A stretch of DNA of 59,934 nt from an uncultured Prevotella sp. (GTDB taxonomy: Bacteria > Bacteroidota > Bacteroidia > Bacteroidales > Bacteroidaceae). Positions 43,254-50,829 of this stretch are shown in pieces. Below the pieces are notes generated by a model. The model ran no database searches and was not told where the DNA came from. It worked only from the letters and a program-made list of their open reading frames with translations. Every line of letters starts with the position of its first letter. Position 1 is the stretch's first letter. A program made the translations under genes and the position numbers. Location: NCBI GenBank assembly GCA_905198745.1, contig CAJKDU010000011.1, positions 1 through 59,934 of the forward strand, in the 5' to 3' direction.

Positions 43254-43670
43254 CTATTCACAGAGTTGTATGAAAAAGTTAAATGTAACATGCTCGCATG
43301 TAACAGGATAATTTCCGTTATTGATTTCTCCTTGTTTATATGCAAGGATTTTGAACTTTATCCTATCTCCGCTTTTGAGGTCGCGTGGAAGAATTTCTTT
43401 GTTGTAGACCCAACGATAAGTCTTAATTATCTCATGCTGGGAGTCTATATAAATCAAGAGCTTTTCGTCACAAATCTTTTCATCGACGTCAAAAACGAGA
43501 CCTACTTGTGAAAAATTTTCCTTTTCAACTGTTGCGGTAAAGCAAGTGTCGCTTTTTGTAAACGGAGTGAAACCATCAGGGTACACTTTGGGGTTATCAT
43601 CATTGTCATGACAAGCGACAAAAGAGAAACAAAATAATATAGTGAAGAATGGAAATAATAAATGTCTCAT
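43254..43670 (-). CDS. small lipoprotein of unknown function
   Basis: A 138-residue lipoprotein with signal peptide and lipobox (CFSFVAC), followed by HDNDDNPKVYPDGFTPF. The remainder looks like a beta-sandwich (TVEKENFSQVGLVFDVDE, IKTYRWVYNKEILPRDLKSG, FKILAYKQGEI). No family is recognised. It converges on the SGNH esterase gene with a 5-base gap and lies just downstream of the decayed S8 peptidase gene. Possible roles such as an inhibitor or partner of the former peptidase are not supported by any motif. Confidence 0.65.
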   Translation of the reverse strand: MRHLLFPFFTILFCFSFVACHDNDDNPKVYPDGFTPFTKSDTCFTATVEKENFSQVGLVFDVDEKICDEKLLIYIDSQHEIIKTYRWVYNKEILPRDLKSGDRIKFKILAYKQGEINNGNYPVTCEHVTFNFFIQLCE

Positions 43671-43713
43671 AATTATTTGATTTTAAAAGTTCGTGATATT
43701 CTGTTTACTTGAG

Positions 43714-44285
43714 TTATCGTTTCAATGATATAAACGCATATTGCAGTGGCTTAACCTCTATCACCATCCCTTCATCTGTTACTTCATTGGGTGAGTCTTG
43801 CTTCCTAGGTTGCAGTGGCTTAACCTCTATCACCATCCCTTCATCTGTTACTTCATTGGGTGGGGCTTGCTTCCAATATTAAAATTGTTGAGGGAATAAA
43901 GGGTTGTTATTGCAAGTCTTTCCTAATATCATATCAGGTTCACACCATATTATCTTTTTGTCGGATGAGAGTTTTGGGATTATTTCTAATATGTCATCGG
44001 AAGACTTTACATTGCAGTTTAGATAATAAATGTTTCCTCTTTTTTATTGATGGATAAAACATCCTTGTATGAGGAAAGGATGTTTTATATATAAGTGGAA
44101 TCTTTAATTTCTAATATTATCTTAGGCAAAACCTTAATGCCTTCTGCGTCTTTGGTATGATATGATTTTGAGACAAATTGATTTGTCGCATTAGAATGTA
44201 CTGTTGCGGAACTTAGGCTTTCGTCAGGAATAAGTTCAATAAACTGGTTGTTGTAATAAATAGCCAGTTTGGCAGAAAGCTCCAT
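43714..44285 (-). pseudogene. decayed propeptide region of an S8 (subtilisin-like) peptidase gene
   Basis: Successive pieces on the minus strand fit an S8 peptidase propeptide. The first is MELSAKLAIYYNNQFIELIP to LPKIILEIKDSTYI, then an in-frame TAA, then NILSSYKDVLSINKK. Next, after a frame break at A6 (44040-44045), come RGNIYYLNCNVKSSDDILEI, then KKIIWCEPDMILGKTCNN and NPLFPQQF, the usual end of the propeptide. A second TAA follows, and instead of the catalytic domain there are two 23-residue repeats ending VIEVKPLQ and a final YAFISLKR. The peptidase domain is missing. Confidence 0.6.
43741..43876 (-). repeat. 69-base tandem duplication, two copies
   Basis: Copies at 43741-43809 and 43810-43876 are nearly identical, differing only near their left ends on the coding strand. 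The period is a multiple of three, and each copy encodes PNEVTDEGMVIEVKPLQ plus linker in the frame of the S8 remnant. Confidence 0.85.
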
Positions 44286-44434
44286 AAAATGGGGCTAATA
44301 GGGGTAAAAAGGTAAAGATGATTTTTTTTCATAGGGCGAGTTTTATTGTGTGCATATTTACATTAATATTTGCAAATGTAGAGATTAAGTAGATTAGTTC
44401 CAAGCATTTTTAGTTCTTTTTTTTTATTCAACTC

Positions 44435-44465
44435 TTTGTATAATCTTCTTTTTGCAGTAACTTTG
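44435..44465 (+). promoter_or_regulatory. promoter of lrgA-lrgB
   Basis: TTTG (44435-44438), 19 bases, TAACTTTG (44458-44465). The start codon of lrgA lies 58 bases downstream. Confidence 0.65.
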
Positions 44466-44523
44466 CACCCGATTTTCAAGTAAAAAGATATAATTCAGGT
44501 TTTAATAAAACGTTCTACAGGTT

Positions 44524-44883
44524 ATGATGATTCGACAGTGTGCCATCCTTTTTGGATGTCTCGCGTTGGGTGAACTTTTGATTTATCTCACCCACATCCA
44601 GCTACCCTCCAGCATTCTGGGCATGCTCATCCTCACTTTGTTGCTGAAGTTGAAGGTCATTAAGCTCGAATGGGTGCAGGGGCTTTCCGACTTCTTGGTT
44701 GCCAACATAGGCTTCTTCTTCGTGCCGCCCGGCATCGCCATCATGGTCTATTTTGATATTATTAAGGCGCAGTTTTGGCCCATTGTCATTGCTTCGGCAG
44801 TGTCCACCGTACTGGTGCTTGCCGTTACGGGGTGGGTACACCAGATTATGGGCAAGGTCTTACATAAAGAGGAGGTGGAATAA
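44524..44883 (+). CDS. lrgA: CidA/LrgA-family holin-like membrane protein
   Basis: A 119-residue protein with four predicted membrane helices. The family core is LPSSILGMLILTLLL, and VANIGFFFVPPGIAIM is also conserved. CidA/LrgA proteins form small membrane assemblies linked to murein hydrolase control and, in some bacteria, to pyruvate uptake. The partner LrgB gene starts two bases after its stop. Which of the two sub-types it represents cannot be told from sequence alone. Confidence 0.88.
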   Translation: MMIRQCAILFGCLALGELLIYLTHIQLPSSILGMLILTLLLKLKVIKLEWVQGLSDFLVANIGFFFVPPGIAIMVYFDIIKAQFWPIVIASAVSTVLVLAVTGWVHQIMGKVLHKEEVE

Positions 44884-44885
44884 CG

Positions 44886-45578
44886 ATGGACTATTTCAAC
44901 AACGAATTCTTTCTTATCGCACTGACTTTCAGTGTTTATTTCTTCGGAAAGTTGCTGCGCAAGTGGACGGGCTGGGTGCTCATGAATCCCATCCTCGTCA
45001 CTATTTGCATACTCATTGCCTTCCTGAAACTCACGGGCGTTAGCTATGAAACCTATCAGGAGGGTGGCCATCTCATTGAGTTTTGGCTTCGTCCGGCAGT
45101 GGTGGCGCTTGGTGTGCCACTCTATTTGCAGTTGAGCAAAATCAAGCAACAGTTCTGGCAGATACTTTTTTCCGAGTTTGCCGGTTGTGTGGTGGGCTTG
45201 GTGTCAGTGGTTCTGATAGCCCGCGGCATGGGCGCCTCGCGTGAGGTTATCCTTTCGCTTGCCCCCAAGTCGGTCACCACCCCTATTGCCATGGAGGTGA
45301 CCAAGGCTGTAGGCGGCATTCCCTCGCTCACGGCGGCAGTGGTGGTGTGCGTGGGACTGCTGTGTGCCGTGTGTGGCTACAAGACTATGGGCTTTGCCCG
45401 TGTGCGCAGCAAGGCTGCCCAGGGACTTTCCATGGGCACGGCAGCCCATGCGCTGGGCACCGCCACGTCGATGGATGTGAGCCGTGTGCATGGTGCCTAT
45501 GCCAGTCTCGGACTGACTTTGAACGGCATTTTCACGGCGCTTATGACGCCAACCATCATTGATTTGATGGGCATATAG
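44886..45578 (+). CDS. lrgB: LrgB-family membrane protein
   Basis: A 230-residue protein with about seven membrane helices. Family segments are WLRPAVVALGVPLYLQL, SLAPKSVTTPIAMEV and GTAAHALGTATSM. It functions with LrgA in autolysis control or small-metabolite transport. Only two bases separate the genes. The 410-base gap after it holds the triple 22-base repeat and the gpmI -7 box. Confidence 0.9.
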   Translation: MDYFNNEFFLIALTFSVYFFGKLLRKWTGWVLMNPILVTICILIAFLKLTGVSYETYQEGGHLIEFWLRPAVVALGVPLYLQLSKIKQQFWQILFSEFAGCVVGLVSVVLIARGMGASREVILSLAPKSVTTPIAMEVTKAVGGIPSLTAAVVVCVGLLCAVCGYKTMGFARVRSKAAQGLSMGTAAHALGTATSMDVSRVHGAYASLGLTLNGIFTALMTPTIIDLMGI

Positions 45579-45650
45579 AAGCGAAAACATAAGGGGCAAA
45601 AGGCAGAAACGTGCTTGATGGTTCGGGAAAACCGACCTGCCACGATGCGC

Positions 45651-45716
45651 TAATGGCAGAGTTACGACTTGTTAATGGCAGAGTTACGACCTGTTAGTGG
45701 CAGACTTATGACTTGC
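45651..45716 (-). repeat. three tandem 22-base units (TAATGGCAGAGTTACGAC type)
   Basis: Units at 45651-45672, 45673-45694 and 45695-45716 start taatggcagagttacgac or tagtggcagacttatgac. The reverse complement (gtaactctgccattaac) matches the two units at the end of element A (14012-14057). The flanking minus-strand frame at 45706-45903 (65 codons) shows no recognisable protein features. Confidence 0.75.
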
Positions 45717-45942
45717 CCAGGGCTTTTGGCTCTGCGTGTACGAACTGACGGATAGAATTGTTGCAGTCTGTTTCTTGGCGTTTTTCGGGCAGTTCATCCC
45801 CTTCAACCAAGTAGGTCGGATTGCCGCAGCAGGCTCCCCTCTTTTGAAGCACAGCTTCCCGGTCTTGAGCCATGCACAAATTTCTTCCTGTCAAAGAATT
45901 CAAATATATAATTTTTCTCTTCGCTTACTCAGAATTTTACAC

Positions 45943-45950
45943 TAACTTTG
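45943..45950 (+). promoter_or_regulatory. putative -7 box for gpmI
   Basis: TAACTTTG lies 37 bases before the gpmI start. No TTTG at ideal distance upstream. Confidence 0.45.
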
Positions 45951-45987
45951 CAGACAAAAGAAAACAAACATATAAAGCACAAATATT

Positions 45988-47508
45988 ATGGCAAAGAAAG
46001 CACTTTTGATGATCCTCGATGGATGGGGCATCGGCAAGCATGGTGCTGGCGACGTGATCTACAACACGCCAACACCTTATCTCGATTATCTCACGGCAGT
46101 GAGCGCACATTCACAACTCATGGCATGCGGCGAAGACGTGGGCTTGCCAGACGGACAGATGGGCAACTCTGAGGTGGGACACCTCAACATCGGCGCCGGC
46201 CGCATTGTCTATCAGGACCTGGTGAAGATTAACCGTGCCTGCAAGGACGGCTCCATCATGGAGAACGAGGGCGTGGTGGAAGCCTATACATACGCTCAGA
46301 AGACAGGCAAGAAGCTCCACCTTATGGGCCTCACCTCAACGGGTGGCGTGCACTCTTCACTCGACCATTTCTTCAAGTTCCTCGAGATAAGCAAGCATTA
46401 CGGACTGAAGAATACCTACGTGCACTGCTTCATGGACGGTCGCGACACCGACCCCAAGAGCGGCAAGGGATTCATCGAGCAGATGACCAAGGCCTGTGAA
46501 GAGAACGATGCCCACGTGGCAAGCATCATCGGCCGTTTCTATGCCATGGACCGCGACAAGCGCTGGAACCGTGTGAAGGAAGCCTACGACCTGCTCGTAG
46601 AGGGCAAGGGAAAGCAGGCCGACGACATGGTGAAAGCCATGCAGGAAAGCTATGACGAGGACGTGACCGATGAGTTCATCAAGCCTATCAACAACGCCAA
46701 GGTGGACGGAACCATCGACGAGGGCGACGTGATTATCTTCATGAACTTCCGCAACGACCGTGCCAAGGAACTCACCCAGGTGCTCACCCAGGAAGACATG
46801 ACGGCAGAAGGCATGCACACCATCAAGGACTTGCACTACTACTGCATGACTCCCTACGACGCTTCGTTCAAGGGCGTGCACGTACTCTTCCCCAAGAAAG
46901 ACGTGGAAGACACACTTGGCGAGTATCTCAGCAAGATGGGCAAGAAGCAACTCCACACGGCAGAGACTGAGAAATACGCTCACGTGACCTTCTTCTTCAA
47001 TGGCGGACGCGAGGCTCCTTATGAGGGCGAGGACCGCATCCTGGTGCCTTCGCCCAAAGTGGCCACCTATGACCTGCAGCCCGAAATGAGTGCATACACC
47101 GTGAAAGACAAACTGGTGGGTGCCATCAACACCCAGGAGTATGACTTCATCGTGGTGAACTTTGCAAACGGCGACATGGTGGGCCACACAGGCATCTACA
47201 ATGCCATTGCCAAGGCCGTGCATGCCATTGACAACTGCGTGAAAGACGTGGTTGAAGCAGCTAAGGCTAACGACTATGAAGTGATTATCATCGCTGACCA
47301 CGGCAATGCAGACAATGCCATCAACCCAGACGGCACCCCGAACACGGCCCACTCGCTCAATCCGGTACCCTTCATCTATGTGACCGACAACAACAGCGCC
47401 AAGGTGAAGAACGGACGTCTGGCCGATGTGGCTCCTTCCATTCTCCACATCATGGGACTGGAGCAGCCTGCCGACATGACCGGCGAGAACCTCATCGAAG
47501 ACAAGTAG
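45988..47508 (+). CDS. gpmI: 2,3-bisphosphoglycerate-independent phosphoglycerate mutase
   Basis: A 506-residue glycolytic enzyme that interconverts 3- and 2-phosphoglycerate with two metal ions. The N-terminal MAKKALLMILDGWGIG holds the first metal ligands. The catalytic serine is in PDGQMGNSEVGHLNIG. Later metal ligands lie in NFANGDMVGHTG and IIADHGNADN. The length is normal. It is a single-gene unit with a strong terminator. Confidence 0.97.
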   Translation: MAKKALLMILDGWGIGKHGAGDVIYNTPTPYLDYLTAVSAHSQLMACGEDVGLPDGQMGNSEVGHLNIGAGRIVYQDLVKINRACKDGSIMENEGVVEAYTYAQKTGKKLHLMGLTSTGGVHSSLDHFFKFLEISKHYGLKNTYVHCFMDGRDTDPKSGKGFIEQMTKACEENDAHVASIIGRFYAMDRDKRWNRVKEAYDLLVEGKGKQADDMVKAMQESYDEDVTDEFIKPINNAKVDGTIDEGDVIIFMNFRNDRAKELTQVLTQEDMTAEGMHTIKDLHYYCMTPYDASFKGVHVLFPKKDVEDTLGEYLSKMGKKQLHTAETEKYAHVTFFFNGGREAPYEGEDRILVPSPKVATYDLQPEMSAYTVKDKLVGAINTQEYDFIVVNFANGDMVGHTGIYNAIAKAVHAIDNCVKDVVEAAKANDYEVIIIADHGNADNAINPDGTPNTAHSLNPVPFIYVTDNNSAKVKNGRLADVAPSILHIMGLEQPADMTGENLIEDK

Positions 47509-47527
47509 AATTATACTAATCACACAT

Positions 47528-47561
47528 AAGGCGGATGCCGCACAGCGCATCCGCCTTTTTT
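47528..47561 (+). terminator. rho-independent terminator after gpmI
   Basis: The 10-base arms aaggcggatg and catccgcctt are followed by six T. The ung start codon lies only 13 bases beyond, leaving no room for a promoter. Confidence 0.85.
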
Positions 47562-47574
47562 GATATTCATCCCT

Positions 47575-48237
47575 ATGAACGTAAAGATTGAAGAGTCGTG
47601 GCGCAGCCACATAGGCAGTGAGTTCGACAAGCAGTACTTCCTTGACCTCACCCGTTTTGTGCGCGAGGAGTATCTGCACTACACCTGTTATCCGCCCGGA
47701 CCGCTCATATTCAATGCCTTCAACCTCTGTCCTTTTGACCGGGTGAAGGTGGTCATCATCGGACAAGACCCCTATCATGAGCCGGGACAGGCTCACGGAC
47801 TGAGTTTCTCTGTCAACGACGGCGTACCCTTCCCGCCTTCTCTGCAGAACATCTTCAAGGAAATCTGTGACGATCTCCACAAGCCGATGCCGACGAGCGG
47901 CAACCTTACGCGTTGGGCAGAACAAGGCGTGCTGCTCCTTAACGCCACCCTCACAGTACGCGCCCACCAGGCAGCCAGTCATCAGCGGCATGGATGGGAA
48001 GAGTTTACGGATGCCGCCATACGGGCTCTCAACGCTGACCGCGAGCATCTTGTGTTTATTCTCTGGGGATCATACGCACGCAGCAAGAAAGCGCTGGTTG
48101 ACTGCTCACGCCATTTGGTGCTTGAGTCTGCCCATCCGTCACCACTCTCTGCCTATCGCGGCTTTTTCGGCAATCATCAGTTCTCCCGTTGCAACGCTTA
48201 TCTTGAAGCCAATGGGGAAAAGGCGATAGATTGGTGA
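47575..48237 (+). CDS. ung: uracil-DNA glycosylase
   Basis: A 220-residue family 1 enzyme that removes uracil from DNA. The catalytic water-activating motif is GQDPYHEPGQAHGLSFSV, and the C-terminal DNA-intercalating loop is SAHPSPLSAYRGFFG. The ATG at 47575 is chosen over an upstream TTG. It begins 13 bases after the gpmI terminator, so it must depend on read-through or on a promoter within gpmI. The next gene starts about 40 bases after its stop. Confidence 0.95.
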   Translation: MNVKIEESWRSHIGSEFDKQYFLDLTRFVREEYLHYTCYPPGPLIFNAFNLCPFDRVKVVIIGQDPYHEPGQAHGLSFSVNDGVPFPPSLQNIFKEICDDLHKPMPTSGNLTRWAEQGVLLLNATLTVRAHQAASHQRHGWEEFTDAAIRALNADREHLVFILWGSYARSKKALVDCSRHLVLESAHPSPLSAYRGFFGNHQFSRCNAYLEANGEKAIDW

Positions 48238-48275
48238 GTAGTGGATGAATGATTGATTATTATCAGGAGAAAGGA

Positions 48276-48881
48276 ATGGCAAACAAAATACTACCCATTA
48301 TTCAGGTGGGCGATGTGCTTGTGTCGCCCGATATATTCACGGAATGTTTTTGCTGCGACCTTGACGCCTGCAAGGGCGAATGTTGTGTGGAAGGCGATGC
48401 CGGCGCCCCTGTAACGCTTGATGAAATTAGCGGAATTGAAGAGGCACTCGACACCGTGTGGCCAGACCTCACGGCTTCAGCACAGGCTGTGATAGACAAG
48501 CAGGGGGTGGCATACACCGACCAGGAAGGCGACCTCGTGACGAGTATCGTCGGCGGCAAGGACTGTGTTTTTACTCAGCATGAGGGCGGTTGTTGCTGGT
48601 GCGCACTGGAAAAGGCACACCGTGCAGGCAAAATCAAGTTCTGCAAGCCTATCAGCTGCGCACTCTATCCCATACGCGCCAAGCAGTTCGGCAATGGTAC
48701 CGTCGCTTTAAACTACAATCGCTGGGACGTATGTCGCAGTGCGGTGAAAAAGGGACGCGAACTTCACTTGCCCATCTACAGGTTTTTGGAGGGACCGCTC
48801 ACGCGTCGGTTTGGTAAGGAGTGGTATGATGAACTGACGGCAACAGCCGACCAGTTGAGGGAAGCTGGCTATTTGGATTGA
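48276..48881 (+). CDS. DUF3109-family cysteine-rich protein
   Basis: A 201-residue cytosolic protein. It has many cysteines in short groups: TECFCCDLDACKGECCVEG near the start, GKDCVFTQHEGGCCWCALEK in the middle, and FCKPISCALYPIR later. This pattern fits the zinc/iron-cluster-binding (YkgJ-like) group to which DUF3109 belongs. The biochemical role is unknown. The ATG at 48276 is chosen because MANKILPIIQVGD is the usual family start; an in-frame ATG 27 bases earlier adds a poor extension. It is followed by a long bidirectional hairpin. Confidence 0.85.
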   Translation: MANKILPIIQVGDVLVSPDIFTECFCCDLDACKGECCVEGDAGAPVTLDEISGIEEALDTVWPDLTASAQAVIDKQGVAYTDQEGDLVTSIVGGKDCVFTQHEGGCCWCALEKAHRAGKIKFCKPISCALYPIRAKQFGNGTVALNYNRWDVCRSAVKKGRELHLPIYRFLEGPLTRRFGKEWYDELTATADQLREAGYLD

Positions 48882-48883
48882 AC

Positions 48884-48929
48884 GATACGCAAAAAGGTTG
48901 CCTGTGCACAGGCAACCTTTTTGCGTATC
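48884..48929. terminator. bidirectional terminator between DUF3109 and araC-type genes
   Basis: Arms 48884-48904 and 48909-48929 are 21-base perfect complements with a tgca loop. An A5 run on the left and a T5 run on the right are built into the stem, giving T-tracts in both directions. Confidence 0.85.
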
Positions 48930-48950
48930 TGTTGGTCGGGTTCTTTTCTC

Positions 48951-49925
48951 TTAGTTGTTCCCGTGTCTGTATTCAGAAGGGGAGACGCCAACGTGTTCCT
49001 TGAAATATTTGCCGAGGGAACTTTGGGTGGAGAATTTCATGAGTTCTGCTATTTCCTTGATACTCATCGTGCTGCTTTTCAATAGCACGCGTATTTCGAG
49101 CGTCACGAAGTCGTCTATCCATTCGTTGGGTGTTCGTTGGCTCACCAATCTTACCATCATGGAGAAATATTTGGGAGTGACACAGAGTTGCTCGGCATAC
49201 CATCCCACACGGCGTTCGGTGCGGAAGTTCTTCTCCAGGAGAGGTATGAACTTGGCGAAAATCCGTTCGGCTCGCGATTCTTTCTTGGTGCTCAGATAAT
49301 GCTTCTTGTAGATGGTGTCGCAGAGATCGTATATCATGGCAGTCATCAGCGAAATCACTACGTCACGGCGGAAGTGGTTGTCCACATCGTCTGTCTTCTT
49401 CTTGAGCATCTTGCAATAGTCCAGCAACGAGGCTGTATTCTCGTTGTTGATATGGAACACGGGGTGGCTGCGTGAAAAAATGAAAAGGGTGGACAACTCG
49501 TGAACTCCCTTGATGATTTCGTGGAAGAAGTCGCCCGACATCATGATGGCTATGCCACTGAAGTCCGCCGACTTCCTGTAGTTGTCGGTCACTTGGCCTT
49601 CACTAATGATAATCACATCGTTGGTCCCTATGTCGTGGCGAATGGTGTTCACCGTATAGGTGGCTTTGCCACTTAGGCAGAGCCCTACCAAGATGCAGTT
49701 CATGTGGCGAGGAGTGTTGAGCATGGGCACATCGCCGATGTTGTCAAATATCAGCAGATCTTCGTCAATATGGCTGCCGTTGTATTTGGCCAAGACCTCG
49801 GCAATGCCTACGTCTGTGGAATGAAGGTTGTTCACGTTTTCGTCTTTTTCAGTAAATATGCTTGCAAAATTACTTGATTCAGTTGGCATGACAAAATTAT
49901 AGTCGGCATAATTTTCCCTATTCAT
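48951..49925 (-). CDS. AraC-family transcription regulator
   Basis: A 324-residue regulator. The N-terminal part (about 40-200) is a cupin-like sensor. The C-terminal AraC domain (about 225-320) has two helix-turn-helix units: VGWYAEQLCVTPKYFSMMV, then MSIKEIAELMKFSTQSSLGK and FKEHVGVSPSEYR. The start at 49925 overlaps the upstream gene by eight bases; an alternative ATG at 49889 would leave no overlap. Being the last gene after PL4, ldhA, GH95 and the rhamnosidase-N-like gene, it probably responds to a sugar or oligosaccharide and controls this cluster. The ligand is unknown. Confidence 0.9.
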   Translation of the reverse strand: MNRENYADYNFVMPTESSNFASIFTEKDENVNNLHSTDVGIAEVLAKYNGSHIDEDLLIFDNIGDVPMLNTPRHMNCILVGLCLSGKATYTVNTIRHDIGTNDVIIISEGQVTDNYRKSADFSGIAIMMSGDFFHEIIKGVHELSTLFIFSRSHPVFHINNENTASLLDYCKMLKKKTDDVDNHFRRDVVISLMTAMIYDLCDTIYKKHYLSTKKESRAERIFAKFIPLLEKNFRTERRVGWYAEQLCVTPKYFSMMVRLVSQRTPNEWIDDFVTLEIRVLLKSSTMSIKEIAELMKFSTQSSLGKYFKEHVGVSPSEYRHGNN

Positions 49926-50829
49926 CCCTGACGGTGCTTATTTGCAACCCTTCTATATTTTGTACTTGTGCCGCATTGAACCGCGAGTCACCTTTGATGA
50001 TGACGTGGTCCGTGTCTTCCTCTGTGAAACGGCGGCATGCCTGTTCGTCCATATTTCCGTTGCATATATAGTGCAACTTGTTGATGGTGATTCTTTCTCC
50101 AGAATGTGCTCCCCGCAGTGTGACTCTTATCCAGCCATGCAGAGGCGCAGGGAAACCGGCTTCAATGGAGTCTGGAGTGACGTGTGTCCAAGAAGGCTGC
50201 ATTTCTTTCGTGATTCTTTGTGCCAGATGGTGGTTCTTGGCAAGAGGCTGTTGGGGCGATTGGGCTGACGTGGCGCCAACCCACGGCATGATGTCGGGTG
50301 TGGCACTGTTCCAGTCGGGTCGCCAATCAGTGGCATCTATGCACACTGAGTTGGCATTGGCTATGCTCCAGGTCCATGACTTGTCGGAGGCGAAGGCAAA
50401 GGCCTTGCCTTGCGTGTCAGTGCCATAGAACCATACAGCTATCTGTGGCTCGCCTTCCTTTTCATGACTTTCCTGCGGTGCATACCAAACGGCAATGGTG
50501 TTGGTGTCCGCTTGGATGTAGGGTGTAACGTCAAACGAAAGGCAAGCCGGACAATGCGTCTCATGCTTCTCCCTATAGGGCATCAGCACATCGCGGCTTA
50601 CATTGTATTGGTTCACATACACCGCCACGCGTCCGGTTGTGGTGATTTCGAGGTGAGCCCGATGGATACTGGTCGGTAACACGTATGCCCGACGGAACCA
50701 TAGTTGGTTATCGTCAGTGGACGTAGTGGCGCCAATCCACTGGGTGCCAAAACTCTGTGCAGCCATTTGTAGGCTGAGGCTGATAAACAGGATTGTGAGC
50801 AGTTGCTTGTACATTTGGACGTTTTGCAT
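49918..50829 (-). CDS. secreted protein resembling the N-terminal domains of GH78 rhamnosidases
   Basis: A 303-residue exported protein (298 if started at the ATG at 50814). The signal peptide is MYKQLLTILFISLSLQMAAQ. Next comes WIGATTSTDDNQLWFRRAYV, a jelly-roll of the kind that starts bacterial alpha-L-rhamnosidases, including LEITTTGRVAVYVN and the usual FDVTPYIQADTNTIAVW. A second beta domain follows near residue 200. The (alpha/alpha)6 catalytic barrel is absent, so enzyme activity is unlikely; a stand-alone glycan-binding role is inferred. Its start directly abuts the stop of GH95. No frameshift remnants of a catalytic domain follow. Confidence 0.7.
   Translation of the reverse strand: MQNVQMYKQLLTILFISLSLQMAAQSFGTQWIGATTSTDDNQLWFRRAYVLPTSIHRAHLEITTTGRVAVYVNQYNVSRDVLMPYREKHETHCPACLSFDVTPYIQADTNTIAVWYAPQESHEKEGEPQIAVWFYGTDTQGKAFAFASDKSWTWSIANANSVCIDATDWRPDWNSATPDIMPWVGATSAQSPQQPLAKNHHLAQRITKEMQPSWTHVTPDSIEAGFPAPLHGWIRVTLRGAHSGERITINKLHYICNGNMDEQACRRFTEEDTDHVIIKGDSRFNAAQVQNIEGLQISTVRDE

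Noticed and set aside
43741..43876. possible CRISPR repeat pair
   Set aside because: Two direct 69-base copies without spacers, in-frame with a gene remnant, and no cas genes; a tandem duplication explains it.
45706..45903. 65-codon minus-strand frame beside the 22-base repeats
   Set aside because: No start signal, signal peptide or known motif; partly repeat-derived.
46357..48048. 563-codon open frame on the minus strand
   Set aside because: It lies antisense to gpmI and ung, both clearly conserved, and its protein is a mirror of their codon usage (His/Val/Leu-rich) with no domain.
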